A stretch of DNA of 64,000 nt from an uncultured Faecalibacterium sp. (GCA_904394215.1 CAJFNF010000003.1:1-64000), one strand, 5' to 3'. Numbered from the stretch's first letter, positions 37,628 through 47,785 are shown. Program-made: numbers and translations. The notes: generated from the letters alone by a model not told the origin.

Positions 37628-38458
37628 GTGAAAGATTTTTTTGAGACCTGGAAATTCAGGATTCTGATCGCGGTGGCGGTCTTTCTGGCGGGGCTGATGG
37701 CCTATGCTGCGGCCAACGGCCGGCTGACTGCCGCCCCCCAGGAACTGCTGAGCGTGGCGGCAGCACCCTTCCAGAAGGTGGCCTCCCTGGTGGGCGGGGG
37801 GATCTCGTCGGTGTGGGACAAATACACCAGCATCGACGAGACCATGGCGGAAAACGAATCCCTGCGGGAGGAAAACGCCGAGCTGCGCCGCCAGCTGGTG
37901 GACTACGACCAGATGAAGGCGGAGAACGAGGCCTTCAAGAACCTGGCCGGCATCCAGGAGGATAACCCCGAGATGAGCTTTGTCCCCGCCTTTGTGATTG
38001 GCCGGGACGGCCTGGACGCCTTCGGCGGCTTTACCCTGGACAAGGGCACCGCCCAGGGGGTGGAGCGGGGCGACACCGTCATCGATGATGAGGGCCAGCT
38101 GCTGGGCACCGTCATTGAGGCGGACCTGACCAGCTGCCGGGTGCTGACCATCCTGCACCCCAGCTTCAACGCGGCGGGTGTGGTGTCCCGTACCCGGGAC
38201 AACGGCATCCTCACCGGCGACGCCTCCTATGCAGCCCAGGGCCAGTGCATCTTCACCGACCTGTCCCGTGAATCCATGGCGTCGGTGGGGGACGAGGTCA
38301 TCACCACCGGTCTGGGCGGGGTGTATCCGCCGGACCTGCTGGTGGGACGGATCGTCAGCATTGAGCCTGAGGCCAGCGGCACTTCGGTCGTCGCGGTGAT
38401 CCAGCCCGACGCCGACGTGCTGGGGGTCAAACAGGCCTTCATCATCACCGATTACTGA
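37628..38458 (+). CDS. mreC: Rod shape-determining protein MreC
   Basis: GTG start after aaggggagg; TM, coiled coil, DKGTAQGVERGDTVIDDEGQLLGTVIE, VGDEVITTGLGGVYPPDLLVGRI. Confidence 0.93.
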   Translation: MKDFFETWKFRILIAVAVFLAGLMAYAAANGRLTAAPQELLSVAAAPFQKVASLVGGGISSVWDKYTSIDETMAENESLREENAELRRQLVDYDQMKAENEAFKNLAGIQEDNPEMSFVPAFVIGRDGLDAFGGFTLDKGTAQGVERGDTVIDDEGQLLGTVIEADLTSCRVLTILHPSFNAAGVVSRTRDNGILTGDASYAAQGQCIFTDLSRESMASVGDEVITTGLGGVYPPDLLVGRIVSIEPEASGTSVVAVIQPDADVLGVKQAFIITDY

Positions 38459-38492
38459 GATTTGGGATCACCCAGAGAAAGGCGGGACTGAA

Positions 38493-39026
38493 ATGGAATC
38501 GCGCCGCAAGCGCAGGCGTTCCCAGCTGTACAAATGGGGCCTGTATGTTCTGCTGCTTCTGGCCTGCACGGTGCTGCAGACCATCCCGGGGTTTTTGCAG
38601 TTTGGCCAGGCCAAGCCGGTCTTTCTGCTGCCGCTGGCTCTGGCGGTGGCGGTCTGCGAGGATGAATTTTCGGGGGCCCTGTTCGGCGCCGTCTGCGGCC
38701 TGATGTGGGACTATACCGCCGGCCGCACCGCCGGCCTGCTGGCCCTGGCCCTGATGGGGCTGAGCTTTGGCCTTTCGGTGGCCAGCCAGCTGTACCTGAA
38801 ACTCACCTCCACCAATTTCGCCCTGCTGACGGCGGGGGCCCTGTGGCTGGTGCTGTCCAGTGACTTTTTGTTTTACTACGCCATGCCGGGCTACAGCAAT
38901 ATGCTGGAGCGGTATATCGGCTATGTGCCGCTGACCATTGGGATGAGCGCTCTGCTGTCGGTCCTGCTCTACCGGGCGGTGAGCTGGGCCAGCGAAACCT
39001 TTAAAATTGACAACGGCGTCATCTGA
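38493..39026 (+). CDS. mreD: Rod shape-determining protein MreD
   Basis: Multi-TM protein, GALFGAVCGLMWDYTAGRTAGLLAL; position between mreC and PBP2. Confidence 0.88.
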   Translation: MESRRKRRRSQLYKWGLYVLLLLACTVLQTIPGFLQFGQAKPVFLLPLALAVAVCEDEFSGALFGAVCGLMWDYTAGRTAGLLALALMGLSFGLSVASQLYLKLTSTNFALLTAGALWLVLSSDFLFYYAMPGYSNMLERYIGYVPLTIGMSALLSVLLYRAVSWASETFKIDNGVI

Positions 39027-39069
39027 CGCCCTGTTTTCAAAAACCAACGCAAAAGGGGGGACCCTCTCC

Positions 39070-41139
39070 TTGGATGAACATAAAATGGTAGTGCGCCGCC
39101 TGGCGCTGCTGGTTGCGGCGGCCCTGGTGGTGTTTGCACTCTATGCCCTGCGCCTAATTTTCCTGCAGCTGGTCCACGGGGAGGAGTTTGCCGACCAGGC
39201 CACCAACACCACCGAATACCGCTTCAATGTCACGGCAGCCCGTGGGGATATCGTGGACAGCGCCGGGCGCCGGATCGCCACCAGCACCACCTCCTACAAC
39301 GTGGAGCTGAGCAAGCTGCTGATCGGGGATAACGACCTCAACGAGACCATCCGCAGTGCGGTGGAGATTCTCCAGGCCAACGGGGAAAGCTGGAACGACG
39401 GCCTGCTGATCGGTTACGCCGATGAGAGCGGAAACTACGCCTTCACCGGGGATCCCGCCAGCGAGACCGACCAGAAAGCCATCGCAGCGGTAAAGGAGGC
39501 CTTGGGCCTCCAGCAGTATGCCACCGCAGATGACGTTATGGCCCGGCTGATTGAGGAATACCAGCTGGAAGACTACGCCCCCGCCTGGCAGCGGATTCTG
39601 GGCGGCATCCATTACCAGATGGAGCAGGAGGCCTTCTCCAACGTCAACAATTTCACCCTGGCCGAGAATGTGTCGGACAAGACGGTGGCTACCGTCAAGG
39701 AGCACAGCCTGACCCTGCCCGGGGTGGAGATTGCCCAGACCAGTGTCCGCAGCTACACCGACGGCACCATCCTGCCCCATGTGCTGGGCCGGGTGGGGAA
39801 GATTACCGCGGAGATGTGGCGGGTCACCGATGAAAACGGCCAGGTCACCTATCCGCTGCGGGACAAGGGCTACGCCATGAATGACGTGATCGGCATTTCG
39901 GGCCTGGAGTCTGCCTACGAGGATGAGCTCCGGGGCCAGGACGGCGTGGAGACCATCACCCGGGACAGCGACGGCGTCATCATTGACACCAGCGTCACCA
40001 CCGAGCCCCAGCCGGGCAAGACGGTGATGCTGACCATCAACAGCGAGTTCCAGAAGGCGGTGGACGAGGCCCTGGCCCGGAACGTCCAGCAGATCGCCGC
40101 CACCTACAATGTGGACGCCAGCGCCGGCGCCGTGGTGGTCATTGACGTCAAGACCGGCGCCATCCTGGCCTGCTCCAATTATCCCAGCTACGACCAGAAC
40201 CTCTACAGCACCCAATATGCCGAGTACAGCGCCAACCCCGGCCTGCCCCTGTACAACCGGGCGCTGCAGGGCCTGTATACCCCTGGTTCCACCTATAAGC
40301 CTTCGGTGGCCATTGCGGCGCTGCTGAGCGGCGTCATTGACCGCAGCAGCACCGTCAACTGCACCGGCGTCTACAACTATTACAAGGACTACCACCCCCG
40401 CTGCACCCAGCATGGCCACAGCGGCAACGTCGATGTGGTGACCGCCCTGAAGTGGAGCTGCAATATCTTCTTCTATGATGTGGGCCGCCGCACCACCAGT
40501 GATGTGTATGACTCCTATGCCTACCGTCTGGGCCTGGGTGTTCCCACCGGCGTGGAAGTCAGCGAGTCCACCGGACGGCTGACCACCAAAGAGGATTCCA
40601 ACTACACTGACTCTCTGGAAATCCAGGCGGCCATCGGCCAGGGCAACACGGTGGTGACCCCGGTCCAGCTGGCCACCTATGCGGCCACCATCGCCAACAA
40701 GGGCGTCCGTTACCGGACCCATTTTGTGAAAGCCCTGCTGGACACCAACACCGGCGAGGTGCTGGAGGAGACCCAGCCCGAGATTGTGGATGTCATCGAG
40801 GATGACAAGGGCGCCTTCGACACGGTGGAGGAAGGCATGGTGGGCGTGTCCCAGACCATCGCTGAGCTGGCCAATTACCCCTATACCATCGCCTGCAAGA
40901 CCGGCACCCCCCAGCGCAGCGATGGGTATAAGGTAGGCAATACCACCAAATACTACACCAACTCCACCATGATCGCCTATGGCCCGGTGGAGGATCCCCA
41001 GATTGCGGTGGGCATTGTGGTGGAATACGGCGGCGGCGGTTCCCGTACCGGCGAGCTGGTGACGGATATCTTCAACGCCTATTTCTTTGAGCGTTCCAAC
41101 AGCATGACCCCCGTCCAGGAGGGCCAGCTGCTGGAGTGA
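39070..41139 (+). CDS. mrdA: Penicillin-binding protein 2 (class B transpeptidase)
   Basis: ARGDIVDSAGRRIATS, TPGSTYKPSVAIAAL (STYK = SxxK), SCN-like SCN (KWSCNIFFYDVG), KTGTPQ (KTG). Likely TTG start at 39070 after aaggggggacc. Confidence 0.93.
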   Translation: MDEHKMVVRRLALLVAAALVVFALYALRLIFLQLVHGEEFADQATNTTEYRFNVTAARGDIVDSAGRRIATSTTSYNVELSKLLIGDNDLNETIRSAVEILQANGESWNDGLLIGYADESGNYAFTGDPASETDQKAIAAVKEALGLQQYATADDVMARLIEEYQLEDYAPAWQRILGGIHYQMEQEAFSNVNNFTLAENVSDKTVATVKEHSLTLPGVEIAQTSVRSYTDGTILPHVLGRVGKITAEMWRVTDENGQVTYPLRDKGYAMNDVIGISGLESAYEDELRGQDGVETITRDSDGVIIDTSVTTEPQPGKTVMLTINSEFQKAVDEALARNVQQIAATYNVDASAGAVVVIDVKTGAILACSNYPSYDQNLYSTQYAEYSANPGLPLYNRALQGLYTPGSTYKPSVAIAALLSGVIDRSSTVNCTGVYNYYKDYHPRCTQHGHSGNVDVVTALKWSCNIFFYDVGRRTTSDVYDSYAYRLGLGVPTGVEVSESTGRLTTKEDSNYTDSLEIQAAIGQGNTVVTPVQLATYAATIANKGVRYRTHFVKALLDTNTGEVLEETQPEIVDVIEDDKGAFDTVEEGMVGVSQTIAELANYPYTIACKTGTPQRSDGYKVGNTTKYYTNSTMIAYGPVEDPQIAVGIVVEYGGGGSRTGELVTDIFNAYFFERSNSMTPVQEGQLLE

Positions 41140-41327
41140 GAATGGGTACGAAACAGTGAAAAAATTTTCGTATCTGTATGGAAAAATCACCCGGGATTTA
41201 AAAAATTTGAAGGATCTGTATAAAAACAGTTGCTATTCTGAGGAAAATGTGGTACCATTATAATTGGAATGGCAGCATAATAGATCGGTAGTGATTTTGT
41301 GTGTCTTGGCAAAGGAGATGGATACGG

Positions 41328-41735
41328 ATGACGATTGCGCTGATCGCACATGAATCGAAAAAAGAATTGATGGTACAGTTCTGTACGGCTTACTGCCGTA
41401 TCCTAAGCCAGAACCAACTAGTCGCAACCGGGACCACCGGCAAATTGATTGCCGAGTCAACTGGCCTTCCTGTGAAACGGTTTCTGTCGGGAAAACAGGG
41501 CGGTGATCAGCAGATCGCTGCCCGCATCGCCTGCAATGAGATTGACTTGCTCATCTTCTTCCGAGACCCGATCAATGCCAAGCCCAGTGAACCCAATGAA
41601 ATGACACTGCTGCGTCTGTGTGACGTACATAATATTCCGATGGCCACCAACATCGCCACCGCTGAGGTCCTGATTCACGGCCTGGAGCGCGGCGATTTGG
41701 ATTGGCGGAGCATTGTAAACCCTCCCCAGGCCTGA
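41328..41735 (+). CDS. mgsA: Methylglyoxal synthase
   Basis: [78 protein letters not shown]. Confidence 0.95.
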   Translation: MTIALIAHESKKELMVQFCTAYCRILSQNQLVATGTTGKLIAESTGLPVKRFLSGKQGGDQQIAARIACNEIDLLIFFRDPINAKPSEPNEMTLLRLCDVHNIPMATNIATAEVLIHGLERGDLDWRSIVNPPQA

Positions 41736-41749
41736 TCGAAATCATGTGA

Positions 41750-41796
41750 AAAAACCCCGCTGCCCGGGATGGCCCGGAAGCAGCGGGGTTTTGTTT
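41750..41796. terminator. Bidirectional intrinsic terminator
   Basis: AAAAAACCCCGCTGC...GCAGCGGGGTTTTG. Confidence 0.8.
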
Positions 41797-41810
41797 GTCT
41801 GTGGGTGGGT

Positions 41811-42878
41811 TTACTCGGCCCGGCGGATAAAGCCGCTGCCCACCACGGCGCCGTCCCGGTAGAAGGCTGCGGTCTGGCCAGGGGCGGGGGCCCGCACCGG
41901 CTCTTCAAAGACCAGGGTGTTTTCCCCGTTGAAGTAAGCGGGCTGGGCCTTGGCGGCGCTGCGGACCTTGATCAGATAGGTGCCGGCAGGCAGAGGGGCG
42001 CCGTCGGAGGTCACCAGGTCTTCCAGGGTGACGGTGGTGAAGTACTCCTGGCCGGCCCGGGCCAGCTGGATGTCGCCGTTGTCCAGGATTGACCGGATGA
42101 AGACCGGCTCGCCCAGGGCGATGCCCAGGCCCTTGCGCTGGCCCACGGTGTAGTGGAGGACCCCCTTGTGAGGGCCCAGGTCGGCGCCGTCAGGGGAGAT
42201 GAACCGGCCGGCCTTGCCGGACAGGCCCCGCTCCTCGATGTAGGAAGCGTAATTCCCGCCGGGGATAAAGCAGATTTCCATGCTGTCGGGGGTGTCGGCA
42301 CAGTCCAGGCCGAAGTCCCGGGCCATTTCCCGGACGTCGTCCTTTTCAAATTCCCCCATGGGAAGGACCAGCCGGCTGAGGACTGCCTGGTCCAGCCGGC
42401 TCAGCATATAGGTCTGATCCCGGGCCGCGCTCTGGGGCTGGTGAATCCGGTTGACGCCGTCCCCGTCTGTCTCCACACGGGCGTAGTGCCCGGTGGCGAT
42501 ATACTGAATCCCCAGCCGGTCGGCTGCCGCCAGCAGGGCGGTGAACTTCACCGCCGGGTTGCAGCGGACACAGGGGTTGGGGGTGCGGCCGGCGCAGTAG
42601 TCGGCGCAGAAGGGGGTAATGACCTCCCGCTCAAACAGCTCCTGGGCGTCCAGCACAATGCACTCGATCCCCAGTTGCTGGGCGGCCCGCTGGGCAGCCT
42701 TCACCGCGCCGTCGTGGGCCTCGGAAAAGCGGATCACCGCGCCGGTGACCGCAAAGCCCTGCTGCTGCAGGACCCGGACGGTGACGCTGGAATCCACGCC
42801 GCCGCTCATCCCTACCAGGACCTTGTCCTGCTCCTCATAGGTGTCAAACCCGCTGCCGGGCAAGATGGTATCGTTCAT
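41811..42878 (-). CDS. mnmA: tRNA-specific 2-thiouridylase
   Basis: VLVGMSGGVDSSVTVRVLQQQG, PNPCVRCNPAVKF, TGHYARV, AARDQTYMLSRL, HYTVGQRKGLGIA. Confidence 0.94.
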   Translation of the reverse strand: MNDTILPGSGFDTYEEQDKVLVGMSGGVDSSVTVRVLQQQGFAVTGAVIRFSEAHDGAVKAAQRAAQQLGIECIVLDAQELFEREVITPFCADYCAGRTPNPCVRCNPAVKFTALLAAADRLGIQYIATGHYARVETDGDGVNRIHQPQSAARDQTYMLSRLDQAVLSRLVLPMGEFEKDDVREMARDFGLDCADTPDSMEICFIPGGNYASYIEERGLSGKAGRFISPDGADLGPHKGVLHYTVGQRKGLGIALGEPVFIRSILDNGDIQLARAGQEYFTTVTLEDLVTSDGAPLPAGTYLIKVRSAAKAQPAYFNGENTLVFEEPVRAPAPGQTAAFYRDGAVVGSGFIRRAE

Positions 42879-42879
42879 T

Positions 42880-43341
42880 TCAGTTTTGCCTCCCGCCATG
42901 TGCTTTGCTCTGGGCCACCGCCAGCCGGTCGCACCGCTCGTTTTCGGGGTGCCCCGCGTGGCCCTTGACCCAGACATAGGTAATGGTGTGTTTTTCAGAA
43001 AGTTCCAGCGCCTTTTCCCACAGGTCGGGGTTCAGCGCGGGGGATTTGTCGGCTTTTTTCCAGCCCCGGGCCCGCCAGGATTTGGCCCAGCCCTTTTCCA
43101 GCCCGTTGATGACGTATTGGCTGTCGGAGCAGTACCGCACCTCGCAGGGCTCTTTCAGGAGCCCCAGGGCTTCGATGAAGGCGGTGAGCTCCATCCGGTT
43201 GTTGGTGGTGGAGGCGTCTCCGCCGCTGAGTTCTTTCTCGTAGACTTTTTCACCGCTGCGGTACCGCAGCACGGCGCCCCAGCCTCCGGGGCCGGGGTTC
43301 CCGCTGCAAGCGCCGTCGGTGTAGATTTCGACTTTTTTCAT
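42880..43341 (-). CDS. rnhA: Ribonuclease HI
   Basis: [67 protein letters not shown]. Confidence 0.96.
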   Translation of the reverse strand: MKKVEIYTDGACSGNPGPGGWGAVLRYRSGEKVYEKELSGGDASTTNNRMELTAFIEALGLLKEPCEVRYCSDSQYVINGLEKGWAKSWRARGWKKADKSPALNPDLWEKALELSEKHTITYVWVKGHAGHPENERCDRLAVAQSKAHGGRQN

Positions 43342-43560
43342 GCTGTTCTCCTCCAAAGTGGAAGGGCTTTCTGCCCTCTATATTAGAGTCTGGGGCCCTG
43401 TTCTGTCAAGAGCAAATCAAAGGAGAAAAAACGGAAGCCGGTGCCAAAGCTCCGGGAGCAGCCTCCGGAATCCGTCGATTCTGCGCGAAATCGGTTTCAT
43501 ATCCGGCCGGCAAAGCCCGGCGGCCTGGTATAATGCGGGGCCCTGCAGGCCAAGCTTGAA

Positions 43561-43589
43561 TTGACAAAAGCAGATGCAGATACTATAAT
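43561..43589 (+). promoter_or_regulatory. Strong sigma-A promoter for the RNase J gene
   Basis: Consensus TTGACA - 17 nt - TATAAT. Confidence 0.88.
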
Positions 43590-43722
43590 TGTTCCAAATA
43601 GGCAGCGTGAACGGGCGTGTAAAAAGTGCGCGCCCGGTGTCCCCGGGAGCCAGCCGCGGTCGCATTGTGCAGATGGACCGTGCAGGCAGAAAAAGACTGT
43701 CCGGGGGTGCATTTCGGATCAT

Positions 43723-43745
43723 AAAGCCGGAGGCCGGCTTTTTAT
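43723..43745 (+). terminator. Intrinsic terminator inside the RNase J 5' leader (candidate attenuator)
   Basis: AAAGCCGG-agg-CCGGCTTTTTA, about 130 nt after the promoter and 90 nt before the start codon. Confidence 0.7.
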
Positions 43746-43833
43746 AGATATAGTTTACCGGAGGCCGGGCAGGATGCTGCGGTCTCCCCGTCGGCATGGG
43801 CGCAGCCCGGCCGCATTTGTTTTGGAGGTACAA

Positions 43834-45639
43834 ATGGCACAGTCAAAAGAGAATACAGGCAGTCCGTCCCCCAGTGCAAGACGGAATAACCCCGGCAGTG
43901 AAGGGCGGGTCCAGCGGACCCGCCGCCCCATGCATCCCCGGCGCCCCCGGCGTCCCCAGAATGCCGGCAAGGGCGGCAGCAATGTGCCCATCCACATCTA
44001 TCCCCTGGGCGGCCTGGGGGAAGTGGGCAAGAACATGACCGTCTATGAGTGCTGCGGCGATATGATCATCGTGGACTGCGGCCTGGTGTTCCCTGACAGC
44101 GAGATGTACGGCGTGGACATGGTGATCCCCGATTTCACCTTTGTGATTCAGAACAAGGACAAGATCAAGGGCCTGCTGATCACCCATGGCCACGAGGACC
44201 ACATCGGCAGCATCCCTTACCTGCTGCAGAAGATCGACCTGCCGGTCTACGGCACCAAGCTGACCCTGGGCCTGATCCGGAACAAGCTGGAAGAGTTCAA
44301 CCTGGCGGGCCGCACCCACTTTGTGGAGATCACCCCCAAGCAGAAGCTGCACCTGGGCTGCTTTACGGTGGAGCCCATCCACGTGAACCACTCCATCCCC
44401 GATGCAGTGGGCTTTGCCATTGATACCCCGGCGGGTGTCATCATCCAGACCGGCGACTTCAAGATCGACTATACCCCCCTGGCCTGCGGCCCCACCGACC
44501 TGACCACCCTGGCCGAGTATGGCCGCCGGGGTGTGCTGGCCCTGCTGAGCGATTCTACCAACGCCGAGCGCCCCGGCTTCACTGCCACCGAGCAGAAGGT
44601 GGCCGCCGGCGTCCACAACCTGTTTACCCAGGCAAGGAACAAGCGGATCATCATTGCAACCTTCGCTTCCAACATTTACCGGATCCAGCAGATCATCGAG
44701 CTGGCGGTGCAGGAAGGCCGGAAGGTTGCCTTCAGCGGCCGCAGCATGGTGAACAATACCGCCATGGCCCAGGAGCTGGGCTATATGCACATCCCTGAGG
44801 GGACCCTCATCAACATTGAGGACTTGAACCGCTATGCCCCCGAGGAAGTGGTGCTGATCACCACCGGCAGCCAGGGCGAGCCCCTGAGCGCCCTGTCCCG
44901 GATGGCATCCTGCAGCCACCGCCAGGTGCGGGTGGGCCCGGGAGATTTCATCATCATCTCGGCCAACCCCATCCCCGGCAATGAAAAGAGCGTCACCAAG
45001 ATTGTCAACGGCCTGCTGCTGCTGGGGGCTGAGGTCATCTACGAGAGCATGTACGATGTCCATGTGTCGGGCCATGCCTGCCAGGAAGAGCAGAAGCTGA
45101 TGCTGACCCTGACCAGGCCCAAGTACTTCCTGCCGGTCCACGGCGAGTACAAGCAGCTGAAAAAGCACGCCCTGACGGCGGCCAGCCTGGGCATTCCCCA
45201 CAACCACATCCTGATCGCCGAAAACGGCTCCAACGTCATCCTGACCCAGGATGAGATCAAGCTGGGCGAACCGGTGACCGCCGGCGCCGTCATGGTGGAC
45301 GGCCTGGGCGTGGGCGACGTGGGCAACGTGGTCCTGCGGGACCGCAAGCACCTGTCCGAGGATGGCCTGGTGATCATTGTGGCCACCGTGGACAGCAAGA
45401 CCGGCAAAGTGCTGGCCGGCCCCGACCTGGTGAGCCGTGGCTTTGTGTATGTGCGTGAAAACGAGAGCCTGATGGACGGCGCCCAGAGCACCGTGGAGAT
45501 GGCGCTGAACCGCTGCGTGGAAGAGCATGTCCGGGACTGGAACAGCGTCAAGACCCGGATGCGGGAGGCTCTCAGCAGCTATATTTACCGGCGCACCAAG
45601 CGCAGCCCCATGATCCTGCCGGTGCTGATGGAAGTCTGA
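43834..45639 (+). CDS. rnj: Ribonuclease J with basic N-terminal extension
   Basis: RBS ttggaggt; PIHIYPLGGLGEVGKNMTVYECCGDMIIVDCGL, LLITHGHEDHIGSIPYLL, SDSTNAERPGFT, PVHGEYKQLKKHA. Confidence 0.95.
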   Translation: MAQSKENTGSPSPSARRNNPGSEGRVQRTRRPMHPRRPRRPQNAGKGGSNVPIHIYPLGGLGEVGKNMTVYECCGDMIIVDCGLVFPDSEMYGVDMVIPDFTFVIQNKDKIKGLLITHGHEDHIGSIPYLLQKIDLPVYGTKLTLGLIRNKLEEFNLAGRTHFVEITPKQKLHLGCFTVEPIHVNHSIPDAVGFAIDTPAGVIIQTGDFKIDYTPLACGPTDLTTLAEYGRRGVLALLSDSTNAERPGFTATEQKVAAGVHNLFTQARNKRIIIATFASNIYRIQQIIELAVQEGRKVAFSGRSMVNNTAMAQELGYMHIPEGTLINIEDLNRYAPEEVVLITTGSQGEPLSALSRMASCSHRQVRVGPGDFIIISANPIPGNEKSVTKIVNGLLLLGAEVIYESMYDVHVSGHACQEEQKLMLTLTRPKYFLPVHGEYKQLKKHALTAASLGIPHNHILIAENGSNVILTQDEIKLGEPVTAGAVMVDGLGVGDVGNVVLRDRKHLSEDGLVIIVATVDSKTGKVLAGPDLVSRGFVYVRENESLMDGAQSTVEMALNRCVEEHVRDWNSVKTRMREALSSYIYRRTKRSPMILPVLMEV

Positions 45640-45700
45640 TCGCCGGGGCTTTGGGTATGGTTATTCCTCTTTTTGGGGAAAGGGAAGCGAGGCATCTGCC

Positions 45701-47680
45701 ATGAAGCAAAAACCCAGATGGACACTGGAAATGTTTACAGTGGGCTTTGCACTGCTGGCAGCGGTCCTGATGTTGCTGCTGCTGTTGGTGCAGCCGGCTG
45801 TCTGGCCGGCGCTGGTGATGATTGTCATCCTGTGCGCCGTTCTGATTGTGCTGGCCCGGCACCGGGTGCGCCGCTGGGCAGCCCGCTGGGTCAGCGGCAC
45901 CAGCTTTGAAAATTCCAAGACCCAGTACAGCCTGGCAGCTCTGTCCCAGCCGGTGGCCCTGCTCAGCGGGGACACGGTGGTGTGGTATAATATCCCTTTC
46001 CGGGACCGGGTTCTCAGCGGCGCCGACCAGCTGGCGGGCCGGGTGAATAAAGTCCTGCCCGGCCTGGAGCTTCCCCAGTGCATCACCCCGGATGGCCAGG
46101 TTTTGGCCTGTGCCAGTGGCGTGTGGCGGATCCACGCCTCCACCGTGGAAGGGGAAGGGGAGGAAAAGACCAGCATTCTGGTCCTCAACGATGAGACGGC
46201 CCTGCGCAAAATTGAAACCGAATACAAGGCGAGCCGCCCCGGCTACATGATTTTCTCGGTGGACGGCTACGACGACGTCTTCAGCGATATGCTGGACAGC
46301 GAGAGCGCCCGGCTGCTGGAGCGGATCAACCGCACCATTGAAGGGATGATTGCCCGGGGCACCGGCTTTTTGCGCCGGGTGGCCAACGGCCGCTATATTG
46401 CGGTGGTGGAAGAGCGGCAGCTGGAGCAGTTTGCCCAGCAGGGCTACGACGTGCTGGATAAAATCCGGGCGCTGGAGCCCAGCATCAACCTGTCCATCTC
46501 CATCGGCATCGGCCGGCGGGCCCCTACCCTCCATGCGGCCCAGGAGATGGCGGTCCAGGCCCTGGATATGGCCCAGGGCCGCGGCGGTGACCAGGCCGCT
46601 GAGATGACCCCCGACGGCTTTACCTTCTACGGCGGCGTCAGCCACGGTGTGGAAAAGCGGAGCAAAGTCCGCAGCCGCATTGTGGCCGAGGCCCTGGTGG
46701 GCCTGATCAAGGCCGCCGACCATGTGGTGATCATGGGCCACCGGATGAGCGACCTGGACGCCATCGGCGCCGCCGAGGGCGTGCTGCGGATCTGCAAGAT
46801 CTGCGACGTGCCGGCGGTGATTGCAGTCCGGCGGGATGCCACCCTGGCCACCAGCCTGATCCACGCCATTGAGGACGCGGGCCAGGAGAGTGACTTCATC
46901 GACCCCCACGGTGCCCTTGCCATCATCAACAAGGAAACCCTGTGCATCGTGGTGGATACATACCAGGTGGGCCAGGTGGAGAGCAAGGAAATTCTGGAAA
47001 AGTGCGGCAAGATTGCGGTCATCGACCACCACCGCAAAGGTGTGGGCTACATCGAGAACGCAGTCCTGGTCTGCCACGAACCCTACGCCTCCTCCACCAG
47101 TGAACTGGTCACCGAGCTGCTCCAGTATGTGGGCAGCCGGGATGACAAACCCACCCGGGTGGAAGCCGAGGGCCTGCTGTCCGGCATCATGCTGGACACC
47201 CGCAATTTCAGCCTCCACACCGGCGTCCGCACCTTTGAGGCGGCGGCGGCCCTGCGCCGCTACGGCGCCGAGACCGAGCGGGCCTGGGCTCTGTTTGATG
47301 TGAGTCTGCCCGAGTACAACGCCAAGGCTGGGCTGGTGTCCAAGGCCCAGATGTACAAGGGCTGCGCCGTGGTGCTCAGCGGGGAACTGCCTTCGGAGGC
47401 CCAGGTGGCCATTCCCCAGGCGGCCAACGACCTGCTGGGCATTGAAGGGGTGCAGGCCAGCTTTGTGGTGGTTCAGACCGGCAGCTCCATCAAGATTTCG
47501 GCCCGCAGCATGGGCCAGGTCAATGTCCAGGTGATCATGGAGAGCCTGGGCGGCGGCGGCCACCAGACGATGGCGGCCACCGTCATGAAGCACACCAGCC
47601 TAGATCAGGCGAAAGAGCTGCTTCATACTGCCATTGACAACTATCGCGCATCCCAGAAGAAAGGGAGCGTCAAGGACTGA
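45701..47680 (+). CDS. gdpP: Cyclic-di-AMP phosphodiesterase GdpP-like (TM + PAS/degenerate GGDEF + DHH/DHHA1)
   Basis: Two N-terminal TMs; VIMGHRMSDLDAIGAAEGVLRI, VIDHHRKG, GLLSGIMLDTRNFSLHTGVRTFEAAA, SLGGGGHQTMAAT. Confidence 0.93.
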   Translation: MKQKPRWTLEMFTVGFALLAAVLMLLLLLVQPAVWPALVMIVILCAVLIVLARHRVRRWAARWVSGTSFENSKTQYSLAALSQPVALLSGDTVVWYNIPFRDRVLSGADQLAGRVNKVLPGLELPQCITPDGQVLACASGVWRIHASTVEGEGEEKTSILVLNDETALRKIETEYKASRPGYMIFSVDGYDDVFSDMLDSESARLLERINRTIEGMIARGTGFLRRVANGRYIAVVEERQLEQFAQQGYDVLDKIRALEPSINLSISIGIGRRAPTLHAAQEMAVQALDMAQGRGGDQAAEMTPDGFTFYGGVSHGVEKRSKVRSRIVAEALVGLIKAADHVVIMGHRMSDLDAIGAAEGVLRICKICDVPAVIAVRRDATLATSLIHAIEDAGQESDFIDPHGALAIINKETLCIVVDTYQVGQVESKEILEKCGKIAVIDHHRKGVGYIENAVLVCHEPYASSTSELVTELLQYVGSRDDKPTRVEAEGLLSGIMLDTRNFSLHTGVRTFEAAAALRRYGAETERAWALFDVSLPEYNAKAGLVSKAQMYKGCAVVLSGELPSEAQVAIPQAANDLLGIEGVQASFVVVQTGSSIKISARSMGQVNVQVIMESLGGGGHQTMAATVMKHTSLDQAKELLHTAIDNYRASQKKGSVKD

Positions 47681-47698
47681 CGCTCTGAGATCAGCAGA

Positions 47699-47733
47699 AC
47701 AAGGCGCGGCTGCCGGACAGGCGCGCCTTTTCC
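47699..47733 (+). terminator. Intrinsic terminator
   Basis: AAGGCGCG...CGCGCCTTTT. Confidence 0.65.
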
Positions 47734-47785
47734 GCATCAGAGGCGGGCCGATGCCTGCCTTCACCGCCAGAAAAGGAGAAGCGGA

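Noticed and set aside
39154-41190. 678-aa minus-strand ORF
   Set aside because: Antisense to PBP2, which carries the expected transpeptidase motifs.
45572-47593. 673-aa minus-strand ORF
   Set aside because: Antisense to gdpP, which has clear DHH-family motifs.
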